This document shows, piece after piece, positions 1 to 11,700 of a stretch of DNA of 64,000 bases. Location of the stretch: assembly GCA_003586115.2 (NCBI GenBank), contig QVOM02000025.1, positions 80,439,089-80,503,088 of the forward strand, given 5' to 3'. The first letter of the stretch is position 1, and every line of letters begins with the position of its first letter. Made by a program: the position numbers and the translations under genes. This DNA is from Salvator merianae. Lineage: Eukaryota; Chordata; Lepidosauria; Squamata; Teiidae. The notes below the pieces were generated by a model. It saw only the letters and a list, made by a program, of their open reading frames with translations, ran no database searches and was not told the origin of the DNA.

Positions 1-58
1 ATAGCTGCCATAGCGTTCCTCTTTTATATTTCTAAAGTCCCAGAAAGATACTTCCCAG
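1..58 (+). CDS. PAQR3: PAQR3, penultimate coding exon (3' part)
   Basis: PAQR3 (RKTG) is a seven-helix PAQR-family membrane protein of the Golgi that tethers Raf kinase and dampens ERK signalling. Read from base 1, the frame gives IAAIAFLFYISKVPERYFPG, which I recognise as the segment before the last helix. The exon is cut by the window edge and ends at 58 after the first base of a Gly codon. The donor is G|GTAAGA (59 onward), so the intron is phase 1. The rest of the gene lies before base 1. The assignment rests on recalled similarity to human PAQR3 and on its convergent position next to BMP2K, which matches the vertebrate order as I remember it. Confidence 0.9.
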
Positions 59-209
59 GTAAGAGTCCTGTTGGATCTTTCTACAGAATCATCACAGATT
101 AAATCAGATCATGCAGCTATCAGCAGCTCAAGACCCTCTTTCAGCTGGCAAACAGTAGCTCTCCAGCACTGAAGACAAGAACTAAATGTGTTTTTCTCTT
201 TCCTAACAG
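59..209 (+). other. PAQR3: PAQR3 last intron (151 bp)
   Basis: A short GT-AG intron. The donor is GTAAGA at 59. The acceptor follows a pyrimidine tract (TTTTTCTCTTTCCTAACAG) ending at 209. It joins a split Gly codon (G + GT). Nothing else is seen in it. Confidence 0.9.
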
Positions 210-349
210 GTCAGTTAAACTACCTCGGCTCCAGCCATCAAGTATGGCACATCCTTGCAGTTGTGATGTTGTACTGGTGGCATCAGTCTACTGTGTATAT
301 AATGCAGTACAGACACAGCAAACCTTGCCCAGACCTTAACAAACACTAG
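210..349 (+). CDS. PAQR3: PAQR3, terminal coding exon
   Basis: This encodes the C-terminal end of PAQR3: QLNYLGSSHQVWHILAVV, then a hydrophobic MLYWWHQSTVYIMQY segment forming the last transmembrane helix, then a short polar tail (RHSKPCPDLNKH) and a TAG stop at 347-349. The SHQVWHILAVV stretch carries the conserved His residues of the PAQR zinc-binding helix end (SHQxxH). The match to human PAQR3 is nearly continuous up to the last few residues. There the human tail, as I recall it, reads DYVSHL instead of DLNKH, so the very C-terminus has diverged. No frameshift or internal stop is seen. Confidence 0.92.
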
Positions 350-449
350 CATGCAAAGGTATGGCAAATTGCTTGTACAGGATTAGATGAATATAGACTG
401 AATTGTTATTGATGGGGCATGAACCTGTTCTGCAGTTAGGACAGGGATA

Positions 450-763
450 GAGGCCTTTTCGCACTTCCACCTTAGAATAGGATAATTATCCCATTCTAGC
501 GTAGAACCGTTTCTGCAGTGCGGCAGCCATCTGCACTGTGAGGAGCTGGAACAGTCCGGAAATGGACTTCACACCAGGAAGTAGGTGGGAACGCTGCTTC
601 CCAGCAGCAGTCCAGCTGTGGACAACAATTTCGTTGTCCACAGATAGTAGCAATCAGGAGAATCTGGAGACGCTCCCGACTGCTAGGGCCTTCATGAAAT
701 GCAGAGGCACTGTGTTAACAAACATCCGGGCATTCACTAGCACTAAAGTGCGAACCGGCCCAG
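450..763. mobile_element. MITE-like element, TTCGCACTT termini
   Basis: The left end reads GGCCTTTTCGCACTTCCAC and the right end, reverse-complemented, reads GGGCCGGTTCGCACTTTAG, so about 15 bp of terminal inverted repeat (GGCCkkTTCGCACTT) is visible. The subterminal block with CCATTCTAGCG also occurs in the larger element at 38728-39362, so the two look like one family of non-autonomous DNA transposons. The target-site duplication is unclear. Confidence 0.55.
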
Positions 764-1454
764 AGTTTCTTGCTAAGAAGCCATTGGGGAATATTCTTCA
801 GCTACTACTTTCATGTCAGTGAGAAACTTATGTGAGTAAATGGGCTGGAACAACCAGCCTTCTGAATCTGCCCCAGTCGCTTTGGTCAGTGGTTGCTGGA
901 GTGGCAGAGTGCAGCATACTTAGTATTTCTTGGTGGCTTTTCCCTCTGCTCCCTTATCATTAGAAGCTGCCTTACCCCAAATCAGACCCACTGGTCTCAT
1001 CCAGGGTTTCAGGTAGGACTCTTTCCCGCCATTGTGGAGAAGTCTTTGCATGGGATTGTCTTGGAGCAAACCAAGTGCTCCACCCTGAGCTGTCTCCTTC
1101 CTTCTTTTCAGACATCCTCCTGAAATACTAGTTCTGCATCTTCCCAGGTCTCGTGTATTTTTGCTTGGTAGCGTCTTCTCCTATGACATATATTATTTGC
1201 ACCACGTTGCTGTAGTACTCAGCAGCGTCTGTATCCCTCCTTGATTTCGGATTCTGTTCTTTGGGCTTGTAAGTCTGGAGTCAGGCATTGCTGAAAGCCA
1301 CAGACTGAGTCAGCAGGTCCTACGAGAGGCAGCAGAGCACAATTATAGTCTTGGGTTTTGCTTATCCGCATAGCTGGTACAGACAGATCTGGTCCTGGTT
1401 CAGATGAATTGTATTATACATTGACTCTGCTTGGGGTACTAAGTGTACTAAGAA

Positions 1455-1777
1455 GCACGGTGGCGCAAAAGGCTAAGGCATTGATCTTTCAATAGGAGGA
1501 TCGGAGTTTAAGTCCCGTCTGCCGTGTAGAGGGGATGAGGACCCTCTACTGGCCTCTAGCTCCAGCCAACCTAGCTGTTCGAAAGCAAGTAACTGCAAGT
1601 AGATAAATAGGGAGCATCACCTTGTGCGATGCGGAAGATAGATAGATGTAAGCCTTCAGGCGAAAAATAACCTTGTAAGCCGCTTTGAGTCAGCTTCGGC
1701 CGAGAAAAGCGGGGTATAAAAACATTGTTGTTGTTCTTCTTCTCCTCCTCCTCCTCCTCCTCCTTCTTCTTCTTCTC
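1455..1777 (+). mobile_element. tRNA-headed SINE, copy 1, with (TTC/CTC)n tail
   Basis: The head GCACGGTGGCGCAAAAGGCT resembles a pol III A box, and GAGTTTAAGTCC resembles a degraded B box. The body contains CTGGCCTCTAGCTCCAGCC and the 3' part contains GTAAGCCGCTTTGAGTCAGC followed by GGGGTATAAAAAC. It ends in a pyrimidine microsatellite. Three further copies are at 29922-30240 (reverse), 36617-36910 and 51909-52198. The family name is not certain; an LINE-like (L2-type) 3' end is inferred from the AAGCCGC...GGTATAAA ending. Confidence 0.8.
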
Positions 1778-3743
1778 AGTTTGAAATACAGAGATGATAC
1801 AGTGGTTCTCTGGAACATGAGCTGACTGCCATATTAAGCCGTATATGACTCAGGGCCCGGTTATGTCCCATAATGCCTGTTTCTAGTATAACTTCTATTC
1901 ATCTCCTCTTCCGCAACCAAGGGACTTCCCACTGTTCAAGCCACTCCTCCCTCCCTCTCTTTCTGTTTTATTTTCTAGTGAAGAGTCTAACCTTTCCTAC
2001 TACTTTTCTAGCATAGGAAAAATGATACCTGGAATCATTTCTACCCATCTTGTTTTTCAGGGTCACTGTCCGGAAACTGGGACAGCACATCCACACGTGC
2101 CAAGCTCAGTTGCAGAACCCTGATCACCTGTCTGCTTCACTTATGTTCACACTAAGGGACAGTATGTTCAAAGAATATTCCTGAAACTGACATGTTCTCT
2201 AGCAGCTGGGTTTTTTTTTGTTCAAGATAGTGAAACAACTGCAGAGATCACCCTGTAACAAGCAGCAAACAAGCCTGTGTAAACATACTGATAACCTGTT
2301 TTAACTACTGATACACACATATCTGAAGACTGGGTCATTCATTCTGTTATAGGGCGGTAATGCCGTCTAAAAATTAATACAGTTGGTGTTCTGAGAAATC
2401 TAGAAGATGGATCTCATAAACTGAAAGCCCATGTAGTCTACTGTATTTTGTAATGTGTTTTGTGACCAAGCATTAATGTTTGCTGTTGTAATACTTTAGA
2501 TAAGGATTGTTCCTCTCGTTCTCCAAGGATATCTGCAAGTAGCAGGTTGCTAATATCTTTCAAAGAAGAATTGCACAATAGTGCCAGACTTCTGTTCAAA
2601 ATAACCTTTCTCATTATAGCCTAAACTGAAGCCCCTTGATTGTTAAGTGAAATGTGTATAAAATGCCCAAGACCTTTTTAAGATTACTGCAATTTTAGAA
2701 TTCCAGGAACCTGTATTTTACAATACTACCACATAGAATTGCTGAGCTTCTTTAAGGAGGATGGTGTTTACCTGTTGCCAAACCCAGAACAGCTGTGATG
2801 CCTAGACAGACACACTGCCTTGTTTCAGTAAAGGTATTTTCAAATGTTTCTCAAATTCAGCCTAAAACAGCTTAGAATCTGGCTGCTGATAATGCATCTT
2901 GAAATTCCTTCAATCATGTCTCTGCATATTACCGTTGAAGGGATGATTTCGAAAGGATAAATGAGGGTTCTAGACTATGAATTCTAAACACGTGCATAGG
3001 AGGGATTTCTTTCCTACTAGCGTTTTGGTACAGAGAAATAGCTCAGATTTTAGAAGATGATGAGGGGTTTTTTTGTTTTTTAAACAGTGAAGTGAACCTG
3101 TTTTATAATGTACCGAGGTCTGCTTTACAGGGCAAAGTTCTGTGCATTTAAAGGAATGGAGACAAGTCAAGGTCTTAAGGTTAAAGCCTACAAGATTGAA
3201 TTGTCCTAGCAGTGAACGATTTTTGTTTTCAGTTGAGATCATTTGGGTGGCTGCAGTGAGGAGTGTTGTGCTCTTAAAGGGTGGGGGCGTGTAATCAAGA
3301 TGGTTGTTAAGCTGATTTGGCCATAAAAATGTAAATCTGATTAAGGATGTACATGAACACGAATTTGTGGTGCAGGTTCATAACGCACCTGAACCTCAGG
3401 CTAGGCAAAGCAGGACAGCCTGAATCTAGAAACGGCTGCCCTGTTCGTCAAAGAGTTCATGACTAGTTTCACATTATGCCCACTGCCTCCCTTCTCCCAT
3501 CATGCACCTTGCTATCCTCCATCACATCCATTCCTACCCGCTCCCTTTGGGCCCACATTTCTCTGCTGTCATCAGCACCCAGTCTTAGAAAGACCACATC
3601 TGGCATAGTGTCTCCTGGACCAGCAGGCCCCCTGGAGTGGAGGGCCACACGTCCTCCAGGAAGGTCTAGTGGGTGGACCACGTGTGCCTCCACTCCTCAC
3701 AGAGCCTGCCAAACCATGCAGTTAGAGACAGTGGAATGGCGTA

Positions 3744-3881
3744 GGCTGCATCCAGACATCGCTTACTTATTCCACTTTATTTGGATATTCAGAAACAGAA
3801 GATGGATATTCCAGGATATTCATGATTTATTCTGGAATATCCAAATACAGCGGAATAAGTAAGCGACGTCTGGATGCAGCC
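3744..3881. mobile_element. 138-bp palindromic foldback MITE
   Basis: The left arm begins GGCTGCATCCAGACATCGCT and the right arm is its reverse complement with few mismatches (GGCTGCATCCAGACGTCGCT). The two arms meet at a short AT-rich loop near 3812. It looks like a short inverted-repeat transposon flanked by TA-containing sequence. No coding content. Confidence 0.7.
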
Positions 3882-5246
3882 ATAGGTCCAAGGGGGATAA
3901 ATGGGAATGCAGTGGGGAAGATGGCGGAAAAAGAGAGGAGAAGCTGGGGTTTATTGGCGAAGAGGATTGAACAGACAACCCATCAGTTCCCTCTGCCCTG
4001 GTTCACTTTGCTTCCAGACATTTAGCAAAGTCTGGTCTGACAGTGAGCCCATAACCCCAGGGTTCACCCAGGACCAGTTCTTTCACATCTCTAAATCTAA
4101 TTTCTCCAGCAGACAAAAACAAGACCAGTGGAAACAACTGGAAGTAACTGTCATGCCTTTGACACATTTAAACCTTCCTTTGCCTCAGATTATTCTCAAC
4201 ACAACATTCAGTATTGGCTTAGTACCAGTCCTGCCTTTTGGGAATGTTAGATATTGCATTTGCTTTATAGTTCATTTATTTTGCTGCATGTTAGCAGTAA
4301 AAACTGGAGGGATTATTACTTCCTTCTGTATGGCTGTATCCTCTCTTCTGCTTCCACTTCCCTAGTCATTAAAAATAATCCTTGGAGTCCTAATCCAGTT
4401 CCATAAGGCTTGGGAAGAAACAAACTTTATAGTCCTCTTTTCATGGTGGAGGCACCTTGATTAAATGAATTTGGATTATATTCCAATAGAAGTGACTAGG
4501 GCTGGAATATCATCTCCCACCCCTCTCATGGTATGGCTTCCAGAAGTGTTTGTTCTCTATAAATGTATATTAGAGAAATAACGGTATTAGAATATATATG
4601 AGAGCATTAACAGGAGCAAGTCTGTCCTTGCACCCAGGAATTCTACCCATTTGTTCAGAAAATTAGTTGATACCTTAGGGAAAAATGATGCTAAAGATTA
4701 TTTTTCTGTTCAGTATTTGCTGATATTGTTAGGAAATATATATCCTACTGCATTAATCAGAGAGGAATTTTTAGTCCAGTTTCCCAAACTTAAAATGAAG
4801 AATTTGAATGTCTTTGGTGCTAAAAACTTGAGTGGCTTTAAATAAAATTTCAAGATTTACAAAATCTAGTATTATGAGGAAAGTGGAGAGAATCCTTTTA
4901 AAGAATTCTGCTTTCCTTTTTTGGGTGGTTTTTTTTTTTAATTTTGCTTCATTATTACATTCTTTAAAAACTAACTTATTAAATGAAGCATAAAGTCTTT
5001 GTAAAAACTTAAGAGATTGGAAACAATTGTAATACAACTAAAAGATATCTTGTTTACAAGCGTTAAGTTCCACTGAAAATATGTATGGCTGTGTAAACAA
5101 AACATCTTGTGGTAGCTTGCACGTGTAAACTTGTTTTGGCTTTATTATATATAAAGAATATATGGATTAGGTTTATAGTGAATGTATCTTCGAGGTGTCC
5201 AATAGAGAGTCTACAGACTGTTGTGTACTTCCTGCAAGTAAGCCAA

Positions 5247-5435
5247 CCTCTCACAACAGCTAAATGCAGGTGAGCCCTGAAGAAATTAAGCAGGGAACTC
5301 ACCTGCACCATATCCACACAGCAGCTACCAAGGGGCCATGGCAACCACTGCTTGGATATAATGCAGGTGAGTTCCCTGCTTGATTTTCTATGGGACTCAC
5401 CTGTACTTGGCCTGCATTTAGCTGTTGTAGAGAGG
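5247..5435. mobile_element. Foldback element (~190 bp)
   Basis: The left arm (CCTCTCACAACAGCTAAATG) and the right arm (reverse complement CCTCTCTACAACAGCTAAATG) pair over most of the element. AAGCAGGGAACTCACCTGCA in the left arm is complementary to TGCAGGTGAGTTCCCTGCTT in the right arm. It resembles a MITE. Overlapping open frames on both strands are by-products of the palindrome. Confidence 0.7.
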
Positions 5436-5918
5436 CCAGCTGCCCGATATGTTCCCAGAAGGCCCCCAAAAGGTGCGTCTGTGTGCGTTGAACATGTGGA
5501 ACAGAAGTTTTGCACAAGCCTCGTATGGATGGACTACCTTAAAAGAAAGCTTAACAGGAAATGGCTTTGCTGCCTTTTAAGTCTTTGACCTGAAGGCTGT
5601 CTGGCAGCAATTATAGATCCCTCCATCCTGTTCAGATTGATGATAAGAACCCAAATAATGTTGAGAGCTCTTATCTTGACTATCCCTCCTTTAAAGCTTA
5701 CCTCAGTTGCAATGACCATCAGCCAAGCATTTTTAAAAAAAAATAAATTAACAGTGCAAGTTTTGCTATGTGATTTTAAATAATAGCCGTGTTCTGTTCT
5801 GCACTCTTCAACTAGATTTACAAGGGACAACTCAAGTTGCTGCCAAAATTATGTATGTATACTTCAGTGCAATTTATACAAGTTGCATAATATGCATTAT
5901 GTAAATATTGCCTCTGTA

Positions 5919-5924
5919 AATAAA
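5919..5924 (+). terminator. PAQR3: Candidate distal PAQR3 poly(A) signal
   Basis: AATAAA at 5919-5924 is followed about 20 bp later by a GT-rich block (TTGATTGTGTTGGTACTGG), the usual arrangement of a vertebrate cleavage site. It is the best-formed poly(A) site on the + strand between the PAQR3 stop and the CR1 element. Use by PAQR3 is inferred. Confidence 0.45.
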
Positions 5925-5940
5925 ATTCTCCATAAACATA

Positions 5941-8711
5941 ACTTGATTGTGTTGGTACTGGAATTGACAGTGTGCTAAAACAGCTGAGGTGGGGAAAGAA
6001 ATACTTGAGAAAGCCATGAAGAGATACACAGAAGAAACCGGTTGCCCTCAAATACAGCCTCTCTCCATACTGCTCTGCTTATGTGAAAATCCAGATGTAG
6101 ACAATCCTAAATTCCGTCTACTGAGCAAATATTTAAGCAAGTTGGGCACGTCGGGCTATAGACAATGGTTTTGATTCAAGCCAAGACTGATTCAGAGAAA
6201 CAATCAGTCTGCTTGAATGTTTCATTTCCATGCAACTCCAGCAGTATCTAAATTTAGTATCTTCTCTGAACAGATATAATATGCCTGGGCCCACATAGAT
6301 TTCAGGTCATTTAAGAAACGTCCTGCTGGATCAGGCCACAGGCCATCTAATCCAGCTCCCTGTCTCACATAGTGGCCTACCAATTGTTTCTGAGCATTCT
6401 CAAGCAGAAAACAAAGGCAAAACTTTCACCTGCTCTCAACTCCCTGCCAAGTGGCCTTTAGAGGCATCTTAACTATCTCTCTAATCAGGAAGTGGAACCT
6501 AGGTATCCATTCTAATTGCCATTGATATACCTGTCCTCATGAATTTGTCTAATCCTTTCCTTAAAGGTTATCCAAAGGTTGTCACCAGCTCCTCAGTTAA
6601 TAAATTCCAAAGACCAATGAAAAAATACTTGTGTGAAAAAATACTTGCCTTGTCAACCCCCCCTTGCCTACCTATCAGTTCCATAGAACCATGCCTCTAA
6701 TGTTGTGTGATAAACAATTTTTCTCTATTCACCTTTTCCACACCATTCCGGATTTTATAACAAATCCCCTTTTAAATACCATCTTTCAAGGCTGAATAGA
6801 CCTAGACATTGCAGCCTGATCTCACAAGAGAGGTGTTCCAGCCCCTTAGGCATTCTGGTTGCCCCCCCCCCCTTTCCAGTTCCACAATATCTTTTCTGAA
6901 GTGTGGTGACCTGAATTGTATCCCGTATTCCAAATGCGGCCTCACCATAGATTTATAAAGAGGCACACTAATGCTTGCTGATTTATTTTCTATCCCCTTC
7001 CTAATTATCCCTAGCATTGAATTTGCATTTTTCGCTGCTGCCTTCATTGAGTTATCCACCAGATCCAAAAGATCCCTTTCCTGGTCTCGTACTAAAAGCT
7101 CAGACTCCATCAGTTTATAGGTGTAATGGGGGGGTTGACCCAACGTGCATCACCTTGCACTTACTAACACTGAAGCTCATTTGCCACTTGGTTGACCACT
7201 CCCCCAATGTCATGTGGCCCCTCTGGAGCTCTTCTCAATCTTGTTTAGTTTTCACTGTCCTAAACAATTTGGTGCCATCAGCAGACTTTGCTATTTCACT
7301 GCTTACCACTTCTAGATAATTTATAAATAAATTTAAAAGCACAAGTCCCAATACTGAACCTTGAGAAATCCCACTTCTTCCTTCCACTCTGAGAATTGTC
7401 CATTTATTACTACTGTTTCCTTGGCCTTTAGCCGGTTACCAATTCAGAACAAAACCTGTCTTCTTCTTCCATGGCTCATGAGTTTCTTCAAGAGCCTTTG
7501 ATGAGGGACTTTGTCAAAAGCCTTCTGAATGTCCAGAGAGATAATCTCAGCTAGATCACCTTCATCTACATGCTTAATGACACTCCCAAAAAATTCTAGC
7601 AAGTCAAATAAGGCATGAGTTACCCTTGTGGAAGCCATGCTGATTTTTCTGCAGGAATACTTGTCCCTCTATGCACACTAATTTTATCTTTAATGATGAT
7701 TTCCTGGAAACCATCACCTCACCTGGAACTGATGTTAACATGACTGGTCTGTAATTTCTGGATCATCCCTGGATCTTTTTTTGAACCAATCAAATGGTTG
7801 AGCCATATGGTATGGATGAAATGCAGGAGGCAGCTTAAGGCATCTATCTCACTAGGATAGTTATTAAATCTGACAAGCTATTTAACCTAAACAACTGGGA
7901 TTCCCTTCCAGATCCTTTGCAACACTTTTACCCTACAAATCAAACCATCAAGACTTTCTTCTAAGCAACTGGGCAGCAATTTCAAAAAGGCACCTTGTGT
8001 CCCAGAATGTGTCTCCCCGAACTTCATAACACATGACAGAAAATTAAGGTATTCTAAGAATGATGCAATGCCAAAAATAATTCAGTACCCCTTAGAAACA
8101 GTAAAGCATCAAGCTTGTTAAATATAATATTATGGTAAGAGCCTCAGATTTCACTCCTGGTATACTGTAAGTAAACTTGGCAGTAACCCAGGGCAAGGAG
8201 GATTCTAAGACTTTTAGTGAAACTTTTTGGAAGGGCTAGAAAAGGTGGGAGTTCAAACACAGAGGAGCAATAATTATGCAATTGTGGTTAATTGAACTAT
8301 ACATTAACAGTTTAATCACAGCCATTCCATTTAATGTATGTAAATGTAATAAAGTACTATTAAGGATCTATGCAACACAGTTTCCATTAGCTCTCTGGTG
8401 GTCTTATTGGTTTTCTAACATAGATATCTTTGGGGAGAGATTTTAGATCAACTTCACTGAAATACTCTCACTTACAAAAGTTCTTGCCATAATAAATCTG
8501 CTGATCTTTAAAAGATGCTGCGGGAGTTCACAAAAAAAGCCAGTCACTTTCATTGTTCACAGTAAGAAAAGAAACAAAAGCAATGTCTATAATTCAGGGT
8601 TTGGTCTGTTTTTTTTCCCCACAAGATAATATTCAGGATACTCAGAATCTGAGTGGAAAGAAATCAGCTCTGTTGTAAAACCACACAATTAGGAAATGTG
8701 TCTACAGAATC
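5941..8711. other. Intergenic region between PAQR3 and BMP2K
   Basis: Between the two candidate poly(A) sites lie a degraded CR1 LINE (about 6318-7830) and about 900 bp of AT-rich DNA with no recognised gene. Frames seen here are fragments of the CR1 or chance. Confidence 0.55.
6318..7830 (-). mobile_element. CR1 LINE fragment, degraded reverse transcriptase and 3' end
   Basis: On the - strand broken frames give SLDIQKAFDKVPHQRLLKKL (7638-7444), the reverse-transcriptase core with its KAFDxV motif, and then KSMVRPHLEYGIQF and RKDIVELE (7143-6802), typical of the CR1 RT C-terminus. The lowest coordinates carry the CR1 3' region (TGCTGGATCAGGCCACAGGC on the + strand). Frameshifts and stops separate the pieces, so it is inactive. 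It is related to the copy at 20935-21660. Confidence 0.85.
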
Positions 8712-8737
8712 TTCATAAGCTGGTATTCTTCTTTATT
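8672..8737 (-). terminator. BMP2K: Probable BMP2K (long form) poly(A) site
   Basis: On the - strand AATAAA (8737-8732) is followed by a GT-rich block AATTGTGTGGTTTTAC (8690-8675). It is the only canonical AATAAA I found on this strand between here and the BMP2K stop at 13562. Cleavage would fall near 8715, giving a 3'UTR of about 4.85 kb. Confidence 0.6.
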
Positions 8738-11700
8738 TAGTAGCAACTGAACGTTGTTCTCATTTACATCAATTTCACACAAACATTAAAAGTTGTTTTA
8801 GTGGTACACACAAAAAGGCTTAAGAAGTTTCAAGTCTATCAAGAAATGGAAGTGTAATTTGAAAAGTGCACTTAAAGCTGTTTGCCAGCAATTAAAAGAT
8901 AGCATTACACTGTTTGAGTCTTGAGTCACATCCTCAGTCATAGAAACAAAACTTGGCTTATAGGTACCACTACTCTATGACTTCTCTTCAAAAGAAGTGC
9001 TTTAAAAACATAACTGGGTAGCTGTTACTTTGCATTTCCCTGCTATTTTTTTTAGCAGCTTTTGGCTATATGTCTTCTTGCTCCAAGGCCGTGAAAATGA
9101 TTGTGACTGCAATGTTACGCTTTAGATCACAAACTCCAAGAAGGAAAGTATGATGTCTGCATGTGTATGTTTTATATATGTTTCTCTATATATAAAAATA
9201 CACCCTCTCATATAAAATAAATCTTCAGATAGACTCTAGTTGCCATTCACACCAATAGTAACTATATCCATTCCTTGTCACAGTAGTTTTCTTAAAAGAC
9301 CAACTTCTAGGTAGCCTTCTTCCCACAATATGGCCGCTCAGCCTATCCCTTTAAGTGACTGGGGGCGACTGAGTTCAAGAGCTACACAATCATTCTCTAA
9401 AATATAGGCTAAGTATAAAAGTGAACTATGCACCCCCTAGCTGATACTTGGATGGTAGGGTGAATGCAGACTCTCCAGTTGTACCTCTGGAAGGCCGAGC
9501 CTCAAATATTTGGACAGGGCAAAGTCACAATGAGGTCATTTTTCCAAATAAAAGTGACAGCTGATATTTAAGCCACAGCATGTCACTTCCAGTGGTAAGG
9601 AACGCTGTATTAATCCATATAGAAAAGCACCTTTTGGCAACTATTAAGTCAGGAGTAATTGACCAACTCTGCCTCAGGATGAACGCGCTACATAATTGAT
9701 ACTGGAAACGGAATTAGAGTGTCACAGGAAAGGTTAAACCATTGAAAGAAAATGATGGGGTAGGGGGAAGTCACCTGGCAGTTAACAATATGAATTACAG
9801 TCTACTGTCTGAGAAAAAAGCATCATAGATTTGAATTCAAATATATGCAGACAAAACACCCATAGTATAAAGTATCTCCCTAAAGCTACTAATCTTCTAT
9901 TCAGTTGAGAATTGAAGGGAAATTCAAATTATTGAATTATTCTGCAGCTCCTGAAAACAAACAGTAACAAATCAACATTGTAGATCTGCCAATGTACCCC
10001 AACATCCATTAAAAAAGAATTAACATACAACCTTATTTACAAAAAACATACGAAAATAAATTCTTAAGGAAACATCTGTCCCATCAGAAACATACGAAGC
10101 AAGAAAGGCATTGAAGACCCCACAGGAACCCCTAGCATTAATGTAAATGGCCACTTCTGTTTACTTTGGCCTTAAAGTTATGCTGCAAAAATGCATCCAG
10201 TCCCATTATTTCAAAACCATGTTTGATGACTTATCCATACCACCAGTTTAACCACACAAATTGAACAATGAATTGCTAAAAAAGCAACCTGGAGGTGAAA
10301 AGTGAAAAAAAAGCTATATACATTTCTAACCCAGTGATTCAAGAAACATCAGGGAAACCTATGAACCAATTAGGATTGTGCAAATGTGCTTTTTTTATCT
10401 TTTTCACCATCACCTTTGAATTATTGCAGGATAAAATTTAGCCCCCTTTTTCATTACAAGTAGATTATGATGCAATGAATATTTGGGAACAGCATACAAA
10501 TATATATAATACATTTTTTTGACAAACGCTAGCCATATTTTAGATTTACATCACATATAATGCAATGACCCGGTTGCTCTAAACTTGCTCATTTTTCACA
10601 GTCTGCATTGGCATCTTGTACAAAGGACTTTACAGACAGCCTTGAATAAAATTTCGGATATCAAGTAATCCAGATAGCCTCTCTAATTAGATAGTTATAC
10701 TTAAGTCACAAAAATGTAATTAAAAGCAAGAAGATAACCAATAAAATTTCAGTGGAACCTCAGCATGACCAGTTCTCTTGTTTTAGTGCTTCTGTGCAAT
10801 CTAAAAGTGCTTGTACCTTTCAAAACTCGTGGAGAAGAAATTTCATTTGAGCCAGGCATTTGTGATCAGGTCCGCAATTCCAACCTACTACAGCCACATC
10901 AAAAATAACATGTTTCATACATGGAAAAAAAAAAAAAAAACAACCTTTCATTATGAAACTACATGCTGTCTACACTTATTCTACTATATGATCAATCACA
11001 GTTGATTGTTCTCCTAGACAGGAAATCTTCTGGAAGCACTACACCAAGAACTTTCTGGCTGCAGGACTTAAAGTTATTAGCTTTCCAACAACACAATCTG
11101 TTTATAGGTTGAAAAGACTTTGGCAATAAAAGAGCAACATTTTGAGGTACATATGTAGTTAAGCCATTTTTACCTGTATGTGCTTTACAGAACAATTTTG
11201 TATTACATGACAAGATGCCAAGATCACCAGGAAGTTGTGCTTACTATGAGACAAAGACTGAACGGCAGGACCAACCCGGAAAGAGCTTCAAAACCATGTA
11301 TGTGTTGTCTTCATTAGTATTCCTGACTTGTTATATACACTGTACGTCACTTCCAAAATTTCGCTTTTGCACAATTTCTGGCAAGAAATGACACTAGATA
11401 GCTTCCAAGGAAATCTGTGTTACCTTGCACTGTTACTGCTCGCTCTCTAAAGAACTGGGCATCTTGTTCCCACGAGTTCTTATTTAAGTCAGGTAGTTAC
11501 CAAATACATCTGAAGTCCAATTGAAACAGCTGCTTCTGTTTGAATATCTATTATGTGAATAACTGCAAAGCCCAGGACTCAAGAGGAACCACAGGGCTTG
11601 CACGGATGAAACAGGAGTTTGAAATGCATCTGTTGACTGGAACATAAATTATTTTTTAAGTATCTCAGGTTCAAGAATGGCTTGCCGCATCATAAAATAA

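Larger units (their letters stand above)
350..5940 (+). other. PAQR3: Probable PAQR3 3'UTR and downstream DNA
   Basis: No coding exon is recognisable after the PAQR3 stop. The first AATAAA is at 4841-4846 with only a weak downstream element. A better poly(A) arrangement is at 5919-5924. The stretch contains a MITE-like element (450-763), a SINE with a pyrimidine microsatellite tail (1455-1777), and two foldback elements (3744-3881 and 5247-5435). How much of this is transcribed as 3'UTR cannot be settled from sequence alone. Confidence 0.45.

Noticed and set aside
1455..1530. A tRNA gene at the head of the SINE
   Set aside because: The A- and B-box-like motifs are degenerate, no cloverleaf closes, and the sequence continues into the dispersed SINE body found four times.
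5989..6174. 61-codon + strand frame before the CR1
   Set aside because: No splice sites, no homology and a chance length in AT-rich DNA downstream of the likely PAQR3 end.
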